Source: Streptomyces coeruleorubidus
GTDB taxonomy: Bacteria > Actinomycetota > Actinomycetes > Streptomycetales > Streptomycetaceae
Reading direction: 5' to 3'
Length of the DNA stretch: 64,000 nucleotides
NCBI RefSeq assembly: GCF_008705135.1
Contig: NZ_CP023694.1
Coordinates: 1,426,001-1,490,000 of the forward strand
Part shown: positions 45,973 through 54,765 of the stretch, in pieces
How the letters are laid out: each line of letters opens with the position of its first letter
Numbering within the stretch: position 1 is the first letter of the stretch
Notes under the pieces: generated by a model
Databases searched by the model: none
What the model was told of the DNA's origin: nothing
Seen by the model: the letters and a program-made list of their open reading frames with translations, nothing else
Position numbers and translations under genes: made by a program

Positions 45973-46398
45973 ATGACCGATCTGCGTATCCGGGCCGCGA
46001 CGCCCGAGGACCTCGACAGCGTGCTGGCCTTCTGGAAGGTGGCCGCCGAGGGCACGAGCATCAGTGACGACCGCACGGGGGTGGAGCGGCTGGTCGCGCG
46101 CGACCCCGAGGCCCTGATCCTGGCGGAGCGGGGCGGCGAGCTGGCAGGCACGGTGATCGCGGGGTTCGACGGCTGGCGCTGCCACCTCTACCGGCTGGCC
46201 GTGCATCCGGACCACCGCCGCCAGGGCATCGCCTCCGCGCTGCTCGCCGCGGCCGAGGAGCGATTCGTACGACTCGGCGGGCGGCGCGCGGACGCGATGG
46301 TGCTCACACGCAACGAGACCGCCCACCGGGCGTGGGGCGCCGCCGGGTACGGGCCCGAGGAACAGTGGCGGCGCTGGGTGAAGCCCCTCACGGACTAG
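45973..46398 (+). CDS. GNAT-family N-acetyltransferase
   Basis: This 141-residue acetyltransferase has the acetyl-CoA loop in LYRLAVHPDHRRQGIASALLAAAEERF and the terminal strand NETAHRAWGAAGYGPEEQWRRW. It acetylates an unknown amine or amino acid and is a single gene with its own start. Confidence 0.9.
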   Translation: MTDLRIRAATPEDLDSVLAFWKVAAEGTSISDDRTGVERLVARDPEALILAERGGELAGTVIAGFDGWRCHLYRLAVHPDHRRQGIASALLAAAEERFVRLGGRRADAMVLTRNETAHRAWGAAGYGPEEQWRRWVKPLTD

Positions 46399-46564
46399 GC
46401 GTGCCGGGCTGGGAGGCAGTGGACGGTTTTGCCCATCCTTTACTCTTGGGTGGCCACTCGGTCTGCATGAAAGGTTGTGAGCGTCCGCCCATGGGCGAGC
46501 CTCCCAGTACGCGACACCGCGCGTTCCGCCCCGTCCTGGAGAACCATGGAACGGGGGTGAACCG

Positions 46565-47905
46565 ATGACCGAAGTGCTCCTCCTCCTGGCGGCGATCCTG
46601 CTCTCGATCGCCTGCGGCGCCTTCGTGGCGGCCGAGTTCTCCCTCACCACGGTCGAGCGCGCCGAGCTGGAGCAGGCGGCGGCACGCGGCGAGCGGGGCG
46701 CGCAGGGCGCGCTCAAGGCCGTACGGAACCTGACGTTCCAGCTCTCCGGCGCACAGCTCGGCATCACGGTCACGAACCTGGTCGTCGGCATGCTCGCCGA
46801 GCCGTCGATCGCCGCGCTGATCGCCGGGCCGCTGGAGGACATCGGCGTCTCACGGTCGGCGTCGCACAGCCTGGCGCTGGTGCTGGGCACGGCTCTGTCC
46901 ACGGTGTTCCTGATGGTCGTCGGCGAGCTGGTGCCCAAGAACTGGGCGATCTCGTCGCCGCTGGCGGTCGCCAAGACCGTGGGCAACGCCCAGCGCTGGT
47001 TCAGCGCCGCGTTCCGGCCCTTCATCAGGCACCTCAACAACACGGCGAACCGTGTCGTGCGCCGGATCGGTGTGGAGCCCGCCGAGGAGCTGGCGTCGGC
47101 GCGCGGGCCGCAGGAGCTGGCGGCGCTCGCCCGCCACTCCGCCAGGGAAGGCGTGCTGGCGGCCGACACCGCCGAGCTGTTCGTACGGACGCTGAACCTG
47201 GCCGACCTGACCGCGGAGAACGTGATGACGCCCCGGGTGCAGGTCGTCGCCCTGGAGGTGCAGGCGACCCTGGAGGACGTGGCGAACGCGACCCGGGCGA
47301 CGGGCCTGTCCCGGTTCCCCGTCTACCGCGGCACCCTCGACTCGGTCGTCGGGACGGCGCACGTCAAGGACGTGCTGGCGGTACCGGCGGAGCGCCGGAC
47401 CCGCATCTTCGTCTCCGAGCTGATGCGCGAGCCGCTGCTGGTCCCGGAGACGCTCACCGTCGACCGGCTCCTGGACCGGCTCTCCGGCAAACGCACGATG
47501 GCCGTGGTGATCGACGAGTACGGCGGCACGGCGGGCGTGGCCACCCTGGAGGACATCGTCGAGGAGGTCGTCGGCGAGGTGCGCGACGAGCACGACCCGC
47601 ACGAGCTGCCCGACCTCGCGCCGGCCGGCACGGACGAGGACGGGCACGCCCTGTACTCGGCCGACGGCTCCGCGCGTGTGGACCAGCTCGAAAACGTGGG
47701 GCTGCGCGCACCGGAGGGGCCGTACGAGACGCTCGCCGGGCTGGTGGCGACGGTGCTCGGCCGGATACCGGCCGTGGGTGACACCCTCGAGGTCGCCGGC
47801 TGGCGGATGGAGGTCCAGGACGCCACGGGCCGCCGGGCCGCGCGCGTCCGGCTGCAAGCGCCCCTCGACGACGAGAAGCCCGACGAGAAGGGAGTGGAGC
47901 TGTGA
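46565..47905 (+). CDS. CNNM/CorC-type hemolysin-family membrane protein (larger)
   Basis: This 446-residue protein has an N-terminal DUF21/CNNM membrane domain (LLAAILLSIACGAFVAAEFSLTTVERAELEQAA, GAQLGITVTNLVVGMLAEPSI), two CBS domains (VMTPRVQVVALEVQATLEDV ... FPVYRG; VPETLTVDRLLDRLSGKRTMAVVIDEYGGTAGVATLEDIVEE) and a C-terminal CorC/HlyC transporter-associated domain. The family is linked to magnesium transport or resistance. It is coupled to a shorter paralogue by a four-base overlap (GTGA). Confidence 0.92.
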   Translation: MTEVLLLLAAILLSIACGAFVAAEFSLTTVERAELEQAAARGERGAQGALKAVRNLTFQLSGAQLGITVTNLVVGMLAEPSIAALIAGPLEDIGVSRSASHSLALVLGTALSTVFLMVVGELVPKNWAISSPLAVAKTVGNAQRWFSAAFRPFIRHLNNTANRVVRRIGVEPAEELASARGPQELAALARHSAREGVLAADTAELFVRTLNLADLTAENVMTPRVQVVALEVQATLEDVANATRATGLSRFPVYRGTLDSVVGTAHVKDVLAVPAERRTRIFVSELMREPLLVPETLTVDRLLDRLSGKRTMAVVIDEYGGTAGVATLEDIVEEVVGEVRDEHDPHELPDLAPAGTDEDGHALYSADGSARVDQLENVGLRAPEGPYETLAGLVATVLGRIPAVGDTLEVAGWRMEVQDATGRRAARVRLQAPLDDEKPDEKGVEL

Positions 47906-48915
47906 CCGTCGTCCAGCTGCTGATCGGTCTGGCGACGCTCGTCGTCAACGCCTTCTTCGTCGGCGCCGAGTTCGCGTTGATCTCGGTGCGCCGCAGCCAG
48001 ATCGAGCCCTACGCCGACCGGGGTGACCGGCGCGCCAAGAGCGTGCTGTGGGGCCTGGAGCACGTGTCCGCGCTGATGGCGGCCGCGCAGCTCGGCATCA
48101 CGCTGTGCACGCTGGTGCTGGGCGTGGTGGCCGAGCCGGCGATCGCGCACCTGCTGGAGCCGGTGTTCCATGCCATGGGCGTGCCCGAGGGCGCGGGGCA
48201 CGCGGTGTCCTTCGTGATCGCGCTGGCCCTGGCCACGTATCTGCACATGCTGCTCGGCGAGATGGTGCCGAAGAACATCGCGCTCGCCGAGCCGGTGCGC
48301 AGCGCGCTGACACTCGGCCCGCCCCTGGTGACGCTGTCCCGGGCGCTGCGTCCGGTGATCTTCACGGTGAACGCGTTCGCCAACACCCTGCTGAAGCTGC
48401 TGCGCGTGGAGGCGCGGGAGGAGGTCGCCGCGTCCTACTCGGACGCCGAGATAGCGCAGATCGTGAAGGACTCCAGCGAGGCCGGCCTCATCGACGACCG
48501 CGCCCAGGAGCGGCTGCACGACGCGCTGGAACTGGGCCGCCGGCCGGTGCGTGACGTGGTGCTGCCGCTGGAACGCGTGGTGTACGCGCGCGTGGGCGTC
48601 ACTCCCGACGGGCTGGAGCGGCTGTCGGCGGAGTCCGGGTTCTCCCGCTTCCCGGTGGTGGACGAGGGGCGGCGGATCGTCGGCTATCTGCATGTGAAGG
48701 ACGCGCTGGAGGCCGCCGGGCGCGATGTGCCGTTCCGGCTGCGGGACATGCGGCCCATCGCGCGCGTCCGGGAGCACACGCCGCTGGACGACGTCCTCAC
48801 GGCGATGCGGGGCAGCCGTACGCACCTCGCGGCCGTCCTCGGGGCGGACGGCAGGCTGGCCGGCCTCGTGACCATGGAGGACGTACTGCGGGAGCTGTTC
48901 GGCCAGCGGGTGTGA
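47902..48915 (+). CDS. CNNM-type hemolysin-family membrane protein (shorter)
   Basis: This 337-residue paralogue of the upstream gene has a DUF21 domain (LIGLATLVVNAFFVGAEFALISVRRSQIEPYADRG) and two CBS domains (VVLPLERVVYARVGVTPDGL ... FPVVDEGRRIVGYLHVKDAL; HLAAVLGADGRLAGLVTMEDVLRELFG), but lacks the C-terminal CorC domain. The two probably act together as a hetero-oligomer, as paired CNNM genes commonly occur in actinobacteria. GTG 47902 overlaps the previous stop. Confidence 0.92.
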   Translation: MTVVQLLIGLATLVVNAFFVGAEFALISVRRSQIEPYADRGDRRAKSVLWGLEHVSALMAAAQLGITLCTLVLGVVAEPAIAHLLEPVFHAMGVPEGAGHAVSFVIALALATYLHMLLGEMVPKNIALAEPVRSALTLGPPLVTLSRALRPVIFTVNAFANTLLKLLRVEAREEVAASYSDAEIAQIVKDSSEAGLIDDRAQERLHDALELGRRPVRDVVLPLERVVYARVGVTPDGLERLSAESGFSRFPVVDEGRRIVGYLHVKDALEAAGRDVPFRLRDMRPIARVREHTPLDDVLTAMRGSRTHLAAVLGADGRLAGLVTMEDVLRELFGQRV

Positions 48916-48990
48916 GGGCCCGGCTGCCCGAGGCCCCCGGACGGGGTGACCGACTGCTGGGTATGTGCACGAGATACTATTTCCGTCGCC

Positions 48991-49905
48991 ATGCACACGA
49001 ACCCCACCTACAGCAGCCTCGTCGCGGTCGGCGACTCCTTCACCGAGGGCATGTCGGACCTGTTGCCCGACGGCACCTACCGGGGCTGGGCCGATCTCCT
49101 CGCCGCGCGGATGGCGGCCCGCACGCCCGGCTTCCGCTACGCCAACCTCGCCGTGCGCGGCAAGCTGATCCGGCAGATCGTCGACGAGCAGGTGGACGTG
49201 GCGGCGGCCATGGAGGCCGACGTCGTCACCCTGGTCGGCGGGCTCAACGACACGCTGCGGCCGAAGTGCGACATGGGCCGGGTGCGCGGACTCCTGGAGG
49301 AGGCCGTGGAGCGGCTGGCCCCGTCCTGCAAGCAGCTCGTGCTGATGCGCAGCCCGGGCCGCCGGGGTCCCGTCCTGGAGCGGTTCCGGCCGCGCATGGA
49401 GGAGCTGTTCGTCTGCGTCGACGAGCTCGCCGCCCGGCACGACGCGATCGTCGTCGACCTGTACGGCGCCCCCTCGCTCGCCGACCCGCGGATGTGGGAC
49501 GTGGACCGGCTGCACCTGACGGGCGAGGGCCACCGGCGGGTCGCGGAGGCGGTGTGGCAGGCGCTCGGCCACGAGCCCGAGGACACCGAGTGGCGCACCC
49601 CGATGCCGACGACGCTGCCGCCCGGCTGGGCCATGCGCCGCGCGGCGGACCTGCGGTTCGCCCGGCAGCACCTGCTGCCCTGGATCTACCGCCGCCTGAC
49701 GGGCCGCTCCTCTGGCGACGGTATTACGCCGTTGCCGGTCCCCTACTGGGGTGATCCGGTGTGCGCCGAGCACTGCCGTGAGATCGGCTGCTACCGGACC
49801 TGGGACGACCTCTGGCCGGACGGCCCGCCCGCTATGGCACCGCACACCCACAGGGTGGCGGAACTCTCGGAGCCGTGCGTCGTGTGTGCCATGCCGGCCC
49901 ACTAG
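48991..49905 (+). CDS. SGNH/GDSL-family hydrolase
   Basis: This 304-residue esterase-like protein has block I VAVGDSFTEGM (catalytic Ser), block III GGLNDT and block V DVDRLHLTGEGHRRVAEAV (Asp/His). The C-terminal part carries several Cys (CAEHCREIGCYR and CVVCAMPAH), possibly a metal site. ATG 48991 lies about 11 bases after a TACTAT -10-like box (48974-48979), so the message may be close to leaderless. An upstream ATG at 48946 is possible. Its stop codon TAG is antisense to a sense codon of the convergent HAD gene. Confidence 0.87.
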   Translation: MHTNPTYSSLVAVGDSFTEGMSDLLPDGTYRGWADLLAARMAARTPGFRYANLAVRGKLIRQIVDEQVDVAAAMEADVVTLVGGLNDTLRPKCDMGRVRGLLEEAVERLAPSCKQLVLMRSPGRRGPVLERFRPRMEELFVCVDELAARHDAIVVDLYGAPSLADPRMWDVDRLHLTGEGHRRVAEAVWQALGHEPEDTEWRTPMPTTLPPGWAMRRAADLRFARQHLLPWIYRRLTGRSSGDGITPLPVPYWGDPVCAEHCREIGCYRTWDDLWPDGPPAMAPHTHRVAELSEPCVVCAMPAH

Positions 49906-50604
49906 GTGAAACGTCTGCGCCTGCGTCAGATGCTGCATGGTGTTGAGGTCGTCCAGGGACTTCACCGTCACGTAGTCGTAGCCGTGGGTCACCGGGTCGT
50001 AGCCGCGGTCCAGCAGGATCAGGTTGCGGAAGCCCATGTCGTGCATCGACTGGTGGTCGTAACGGGTGTGCGAGGCGACGTGCAGGAAGTCTTCGGGGGA
50101 TGCGTCGAGCTGGTCGAGCATGTACTCGAACGCCGCGTACCGGGGCTTGTAGTAGCCGGCCTGCTCCGCGGTGAAGACCGCGTGGAAGTCCGCCCCGAGC
50201 TTCGGCACGCTCTCCGCGAGGAAGGAGTCGTCGGCGTTGGACAGGATCACCAGCTTGTAGTGCTCGCCCATCTTCTTCAGCGGCTCCACCACGTCCGGAT
50301 GGGGCCCCCAGCTGCGGACGCCGTCGGCGAACCGCTTGCCCGCGTCCGGCGCCGCCTTCACACCCCACTTGCGGCAGACCCGCTCGAAGGAGTCCTGCAG
50401 CACCTGCTCGTAGGGGTAGTACTCGCCACGGACCTGGTCGTAGCGGTAGCCGCGGAACTCCCGCACGAACTGGTCCCACTGCTCCGCGGGGATCTGGTCG
50501 CCCACCAGCTCACGCGTGATGGGGGTGATCGGGTATTCGATCAGCGTGCCGTAGCAGTCGAACGAGACGTATTTCGGCCGGAACTGCAACGAGGGAATGG
50601 CCAT
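49906..50604 (-). CDS. HAD-family hydrolase (haloacid dehalogenase type II-like), no in-frame stop at its end
   Basis: The first 223 residues form a complete HAD domain: nucleophile D16 in FDCYGTLIEY, VILSNADDSFLA, K153 in YYKPRYAAFEYML, and HVASHTRYDHQSMHDMGFRNLILLDR. Homologues normally stop soon after VKSLDDLNTM. Here the frame stays open through the antisense of the SGNH and CNNM genes to a stop at 47323, 1,093 codons in all. A TGA lies one frame away at 49926-49928. A lost stop or small indel is likely; the coordinates given cover the part before the SGNH gene. It is the third gene of the accessory minus-strand operon. Confidence 0.7.
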
Positions 50605-50657
50605 GAGAATGCTCCTGTCTCCGTTGAGGAAAACTGCACATGTTCGGGACTTGCTTT

Positions 50658-51764
50658 TCAGGAATGCCCGTGACGGGCTTCCCCGAGGTGTGCGACGACG
50701 TCGTCCAGGCTCACGGCCAGGGAACGCTCGACATTGATCCAGTCGTCCTTGGCGTGACCGAGGAGGTACGCGCGCCGTTCGGGTGCGTGCTCCGCGCGCC
50801 AGTTCGTGATCAGCGCACGCAGTGTGAGCCGGGCCAACGCGGCAACCGGGAGCAGCGGAAGTTCCGGGGCCTGGACCGGCCGCTGCCGTTGGTAGCCGGC
50901 GGCGAAGGCGCAGGCGTCCCGCCAGGGCTGATCCGGCGTCCTGCCGAGCAGGTTCGCCATGGGAACGGCGGGGTCGAAGATCACCGCACTGCGCACCGTG
51001 TCGCCGAAGTCGATGACACCGGTGACGAAGTGATCGCTCTTTGGATCCACCACGATGTTGTAAGGGCTGAAGTCACCGTGGATCACTTGCGTTTCGAGAT
51101 CACTCAGCCTCGGGACGACACTGTCGCCGAAGAGCCGGAAGACCGATCGGGCCAATTGGCGGTGCTCGGGGCTCGGCGTGTGCTCGACGAGTTCGGTCAG
51201 CTGGTGGAAATGCCGGAGGTCCCATGCAAGACCTCGTCGGTCCGCCGGGTGCGTGAACGGCCTGAGCGCCACGTCGATCAGCCCCAGCATCTCGCCGGCC
51301 TTGGCGAGCCGCCCCGCGTCCGGGTTCGCATCGGCCAGGACCTGGCCTTCGACGAAGTCGAACACCCGCAGGACCCGGGGCCTGCCGTCGTTCAGCCTGA
51401 TCGTGACATGGTCGTCTCCGCCGGCGGTCAGCTTCACCCGCTGGACGGGCAGGTGCGGAGCGGTGGTTTCGAGGTAGCGCATCGCGGCGGTCTGGAGGGC
51501 GACCACCGCCTCCGCCTCGTCAGGTGGTGAGACCTTCACGAGGTAGTCGCCCGAGTCGGTGCTGAGCCTGAACGTGTCGTCCTTCTCGGTCGCCAGTCGC
51601 TCCAAGCGCCCGTCGAGGCGGTAGTGCTCCTCGAGGACTATGCTCACCAGCATCTCGCCGATGGGCTCGTGGGAGGACGTCAGGCCGCTCTCCTCGAGGA
51701 GCCGCTGAGCATAGTTCGTAGCTGGTGAGGCGTTCACGGTCAGTCCCTTCGGCCGGCCCGTCAC
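50658..51764 (-). CDS. APH-fold kinase resembling hydroxylysine kinase
   Basis: This 368-residue phosphotransferase of the aminoglycoside/choline kinase fold has K77 (YLVKVS), the catalytic HGD 229-231 (VIHGDFSPYNIVVD) and the metal motif DFGD 252-255 (GVIDFGD). The arrangement LRVFDFVEGQVL ... GRLAKAGEMLGLIDVALRPFTHP ... WDLRH recalls mammalian hydroxylysine kinase (HYKK) more than antibiotic kinases; this is by-eye comparison. GTG 51764 overlaps the aminotransferase stop by four bases, so the two are translated together. Confidence 0.82.
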   Translation of the reverse strand: MTGRPKGLTVNASPATNYAQRLLEESGLTSSHEPIGEMLVSIVLEEHYRLDGRLERLATEKDDTFRLSTDSGDYLVKVSPPDEAEAVVALQTAAMRYLETTAPHLPVQRVKLTAGGDDHVTIRLNDGRPRVLRVFDFVEGQVLADANPDAGRLAKAGEMLGLIDVALRPFTHPADRRGLAWDLRHFHQLTELVEHTPSPEHRQLARSVFRLFGDSVVPRLSDLETQVIHGDFSPYNIVVDPKSDHFVTGVIDFGDTVRSAVIFDPAVPMANLLGRTPDQPWRDACAFAAGYQRQRPVQAPELPLLPVAALARLTLRALITNWRAEHAPERRAYLLGHAKDDWINVERSLAVSLDDVVAHLGEARHGHS

Positions 51765-53110
51765 AAACGGTTTTTCGCGACCTCGGCGAACGTGTCCAGG
51801 AATCGCGTCACATCGGCGGAGTCGAAGGCCAGCGGAGGCCGGATCTTCAGCGTGTTCGCCGACGTGCCCGTGCCGCTGATCAGGATGCGGCGATCGCGCA
51901 TGTCATTGATGACGTCTTCGGTCAGTGCGCGGTCGGGCTCGAGGGTTTCCCGGTCCTTGACGATCTCCACGCCGACGTAGAGACCGGCGCCGCGGACTTC
52001 GGCGACGTAGGGGGAATTCTCGGTGATCTCCCGCAGTCCCGCGCGCAGAGCGTTGCCGTTCTCCAGGACGCGCTGCTGCACGTTCTCCTTCTCGAAGACG
52101 TCCAGCACCGCCGCACCGGCGGCCACCGGGATGGAGCTGCCGCCGAAGGTGTTGAAGTAGCGGACGTTGCGTCCGAACTCCTCGCTGACCTCGGGGCGGA
52201 AGACCACACCCGAGATCGGCAGGCCGTTGCCCATCGGCTTGCCCATGGTGACGATGTCCGGCACCACACCGTGGCGGCTGAAGCCCCACATCGACTCCCC
52301 GAGCCGGGCGAACCCCGACTGGACCTCGTCCGCGATGTAGACACCGCCGGCCGCGTGCACCTCCTCCACCACGGCCTGCATGTAGCCGGGAGGGTCGGTG
52401 AAGATGCCGTCGCTGCTGTGGGCGCAGTCGGTGATCAGGGCCGCGAGACGGTAGCCGTGGCGTTCGAGGTCGTCGATCGCGCCGCGCACCTGCTGCCGCA
52501 TGTGCTCGGCGAGCGTGGACCCGGGCGCGACGAGGCGCGGGTCTGGAGCGTCGATGAGCCGGACGTTCGGGCCCAGCGGCGAGCCCGCGCCGAGGGTCGG
52601 TGAGAAGCTCGCCACCTCCCGGGTGATGCCGTGGTAGGCCCAGCGGGTCACGATAATGCCCTCGCCGCCCGTGTGGAACCGCGCCACCCGCACCGCCAGG
52701 TCGTTCGCCTCCGACCCGCTGCACGCGATGCTCAGCTTGGACAGTTCCTCGGGGAAGGTCGAAAGCAGCCGCTCCGCGTAGTCGACCAGGGCTTCCTGGA
52801 CATAGCGCGTGTTGGTGTTGACCACCGCCATCTGGCGGGCGACGGCCTCGGCCACGTGGGGGTGGGCGTGACCGACGCAGGGGACGTTGTTGTAGGCGTC
52901 GAGGTAGTCGTTGCCGTGGCGGTCGATCAGGTGGGCGCCGTGACCGGCGACGAACTCGACCGGCTCCCTGTAGATCAGGGTGTAGCCAGGCCCCAGCACC
53001 TTGTTCCGGCGCTGGATGGTCTCTTGGAGGTGCTCGGGGAGCTCGCTCAGTACCCCGGGGTCGAACCGGTTGGGGTAGTGGGCGATTGCCCGACTCAGCG
53101 TTGAAGTCAT
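51761..53110 (-). CDS. Class-III PLP enzyme resembling ammoniophospholyases (ETNPPL/PHYKPL)
   Basis: This 449-residue PLP enzyme contains AYNNVPCVGHAHP (72-84), NTNTRYV (98-104), SGSEANDLAVRVAR (131-144), YIADEVQSGFARLG and the PLP lysine K291 in TMGKPMGNG. The segments NNV..VGH.HP, NTN.RY and GSEANDLA.R.AR match the subgroup holding human ETNPPL and PHYKPL, which eliminate phosphate and ammonia from phosphoethanolamine or phosphohydroxylysine. A true aminotransferase remains possible. The start is ATG 53108-53110; an APH-fold kinase is coupled downstream. Confidence 0.85.
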   Translation of the reverse strand: MTSTLSRAIAHYPNRFDPGVLSELPEHLQETIQRRNKVLGPGYTLIYREPVEFVAGHGAHLIDRHGNDYLDAYNNVPCVGHAHPHVAEAVARQMAVVNTNTRYVQEALVDYAERLLSTFPEELSKLSIACSGSEANDLAVRVARFHTGGEGIIVTRWAYHGITREVASFSPTLGAGSPLGPNVRLIDAPDPRLVAPGSTLAEHMRQQVRGAIDDLERHGYRLAALITDCAHSSDGIFTDPPGYMQAVVEEVHAAGGVYIADEVQSGFARLGESMWGFSRHGVVPDIVTMGKPMGNGLPISGVVFRPEVSEEFGRNVRYFNTFGGSSIPVAAGAAVLDVFEKENVQQRVLENGNALRAGLREITENSPYVAEVRGAGLYVGVEIVKDRETLEPDRALTEDVINDMRDRRILISGTGTSANTLKIRPPLAFDSADVTRFLDTFAEVAKNRL

Positions 53111-53177
53111 CGGCAGGCACACCTTCAGTCTTGTTCCGGGGTTGCTCGCTGCGTTGGCCGGAAACATACCATCCTTC

Positions 53178-53205
53178 GTTCCAGTTCCAACCTGAAACTA
53201 GAAAC
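53178..53205. promoter_or_regulatory. Candidate operator for the ROK-type regulator
   Basis: Paired half-sites GTTCCAGTTCC and GAAACTAGAAAC face each other across AACCT in the 176-bp divergent region between the PLP-enzyme and ROK-type genes. The unit is an inverted repeat of a tandem GTTYC motif, AT-rich compared with its surroundings. It could control both directions. Confidence 0.5.
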
Positions 53206-53286
53206 TTTTTTCGCGCCGAACCCCTTGGCCGTACCGCCCAAACCGGTCACTGCCGGGTGGCGCACGGGGCTCGCTATGGTCATCAC

Positions 53287-54453
53287 GTGACCAACCCGAC
53301 CTCACGCGACTACAACAAGGCATCGGTCCTCGACGTGGTCCTCTCCCACGCGCCCTTGACACGGAACAAGCTCATCGAGCTGACGGGCCTGAGCAAGGCC
53401 ACGGTGTCCAGAGCGGTGGAAGAGCTGCGTGCCGACGGCTTCGTCGTCGACGGTGGGGTCGACGAGATCACCGGCCGCGGCCGCCGGTCCACCTATCTGG
53501 ACCTGCCGGGCACGACCGGCCACGTCGCCGGTGTCAGCTTCGGCGCCCGGACCACCGGTGTGCTGGTGACCGACCTGAGAGGCCGGGAGATCCAGCATGT
53601 GACGGTCCCCACCGCCGATCACCATGAGGTTCAGGACGCCGCGCGATGGCTGGTCGACCTGATCGGGCAGGCCGCCCGATCCGCGCAGGGTCCTCTGCGT
53701 CAGGTCGTCGCCGCGGTGCCCGGCCGGGTCCGGGGCGGCACGGAGATCTTCGGCCCCGCGCAGTCGATGAAAATCTTCGCGGGCACAGGCCTCCAGCGAG
53801 CTGTCGAAGCCCTGGTCGACGCCCCTGTGCTGCTCGACAGCGATGCCAACGCGTCCCTGCTCGCGATCCTCACCGACGACGCCACCATCAGGAACGCCGC
53901 GCTCTTCAGCGTCAGCACCATACTCAACTTCGCCGGCTGCACGGATCACGAGCTCGCCCGGGGAAGTACACCCACCTTCGGCGACATCGGTGTGCTCTCC
54001 TCCGGAGTCGGCGACGAGAACCTCGACGACCTGCTGAGCACCCGAGGTCTCCTCCGGTTCGCTCGCCAGCGGGGGCTCGACCTGGAGCGCGTCGAGGATC
54101 TCTGGCTGCAACCGCACGCCGAGGCGCCGCATGCCGAAGTGCTGCGAGCGTTCACGACCGCGATCGTGACCGCTGTCAGTGTCGTCGCGGTGACGCTGGA
54201 CCCGGAGTCGGTCTACTTCGTGGGCCGGCTGCGCCCGCTCGTCGACGTCGTCCTTCCCCAGGTGCGCGAGCGGCTCGACCAGAGCCTTCCGGCGGTGCCG
54301 GAGATCAGGACGGTTCCGCATCAGATCGGGCTGTCGACGGCACAAGGAGCGGTCTACGCGTGCCTGACGATTGCCCAGGAACGGCTGCGGGACGCCGTGC
54401 TCGGCGCACGGCACCGGAACCGGCTCACGGAGCGGTCCGCACCGGCCTTCTGA
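53287..54453 (+). CDS. ROK-type transcriptional regulator
   Basis: This 388-residue protein has an N-terminal MarR/ROK winged helix (HAPLTRNKLIELTGLSKATVSRAVEELRADGFVVDGG) and a ROK/sugar-kinase-fold domain (LLDSDANASLLAIL, a variant of the DANAA motif). The ROK zinc motif GHxxxxxxGxxCxCG is missing: the corresponding region reads FGDIGVLSSGVGDENLDD. It probably senses a ligand other than a simple sugar. It is divergent from the kinase/PLP operon and so its likely regulator. GTG 53287 fits the family start. Confidence 0.85.
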   Translation: MTNPTSRDYNKASVLDVVLSHAPLTRNKLIELTGLSKATVSRAVEELRADGFVVDGGVDEITGRGRRSTYLDLPGTTGHVAGVSFGARTTGVLVTDLRGREIQHVTVPTADHHEVQDAARWLVDLIGQAARSAQGPLRQVVAAVPGRVRGGTEIFGPAQSMKIFAGTGLQRAVEALVDAPVLLDSDANASLLAILTDDATIRNAALFSVSTILNFAGCTDHELARGSTPTFGDIGVLSSGVGDENLDDLLSTRGLLRFARQRGLDLERVEDLWLQPHAEAPHAEVLRAFTTAIVTAVSVVAVTLDPESVYFVGRLRPLVDVVLPQVRERLDQSLPAVPEIRTVPHQIGLSTAQGAVYACLTIAQERLRDAVLGARHRNRLTERSAPAF

Positions 54454-54765
54454 GCCGACCGCCACGGCCCCCTGTCAGCACTCGTCGGCGACCGCCGGTG
54501 CACCAGCTGAAACGACGTCCTGGGTTGAAACCGGCTGACCTCGATGAACAAGCTGTGCCGCACGGCGCCGGCCTGCTGGTGCGCGCCTCAGCCGTGCCAC
54601 ACAGACGTGCCCGCGGACCTCGTCGAGCACCTCTCGTAGGTTCCCACGAAGGCACCCGCGACGCTGGCCTGCACGAATCGCCAGTAGAATCCGTACACTG
54701 TTCTACGGGATCACAGATCCATGCAGGTCAGTCGCGGTGAGGAGCATCTCAGCGGAGATCGTTTC
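54454..54765. other. Gene-free stretch, probable left attachment region
   Basis: These 312 bp lie between the ROK-type gene and the 3' end of the integrase gene, where attP/attL of tyrosine-integrase elements normally sits. A short imperfect dyad, TAGAATCCGTACACTGTTCTA (about 54685-54705, arms TAGAA/TTCTA), is visible. No tRNA-like cloverleaf was seen. The att core cannot be named without the right end. Confidence 0.45.

Noticed and set aside
50658..51764. Aminoglycoside resistance kinase
   Set aside because: The fold is shared, but the context (PLP phospholyase-like partner, ROK-type regulator) and hydroxylysine-kinase-like segments argue for metabolism.
54454..54765. tRNA gene as attachment site
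   Set aside because: No anticodon-arm or T-arm consensus (GGTTCRA) was found; the dyad present is too short.
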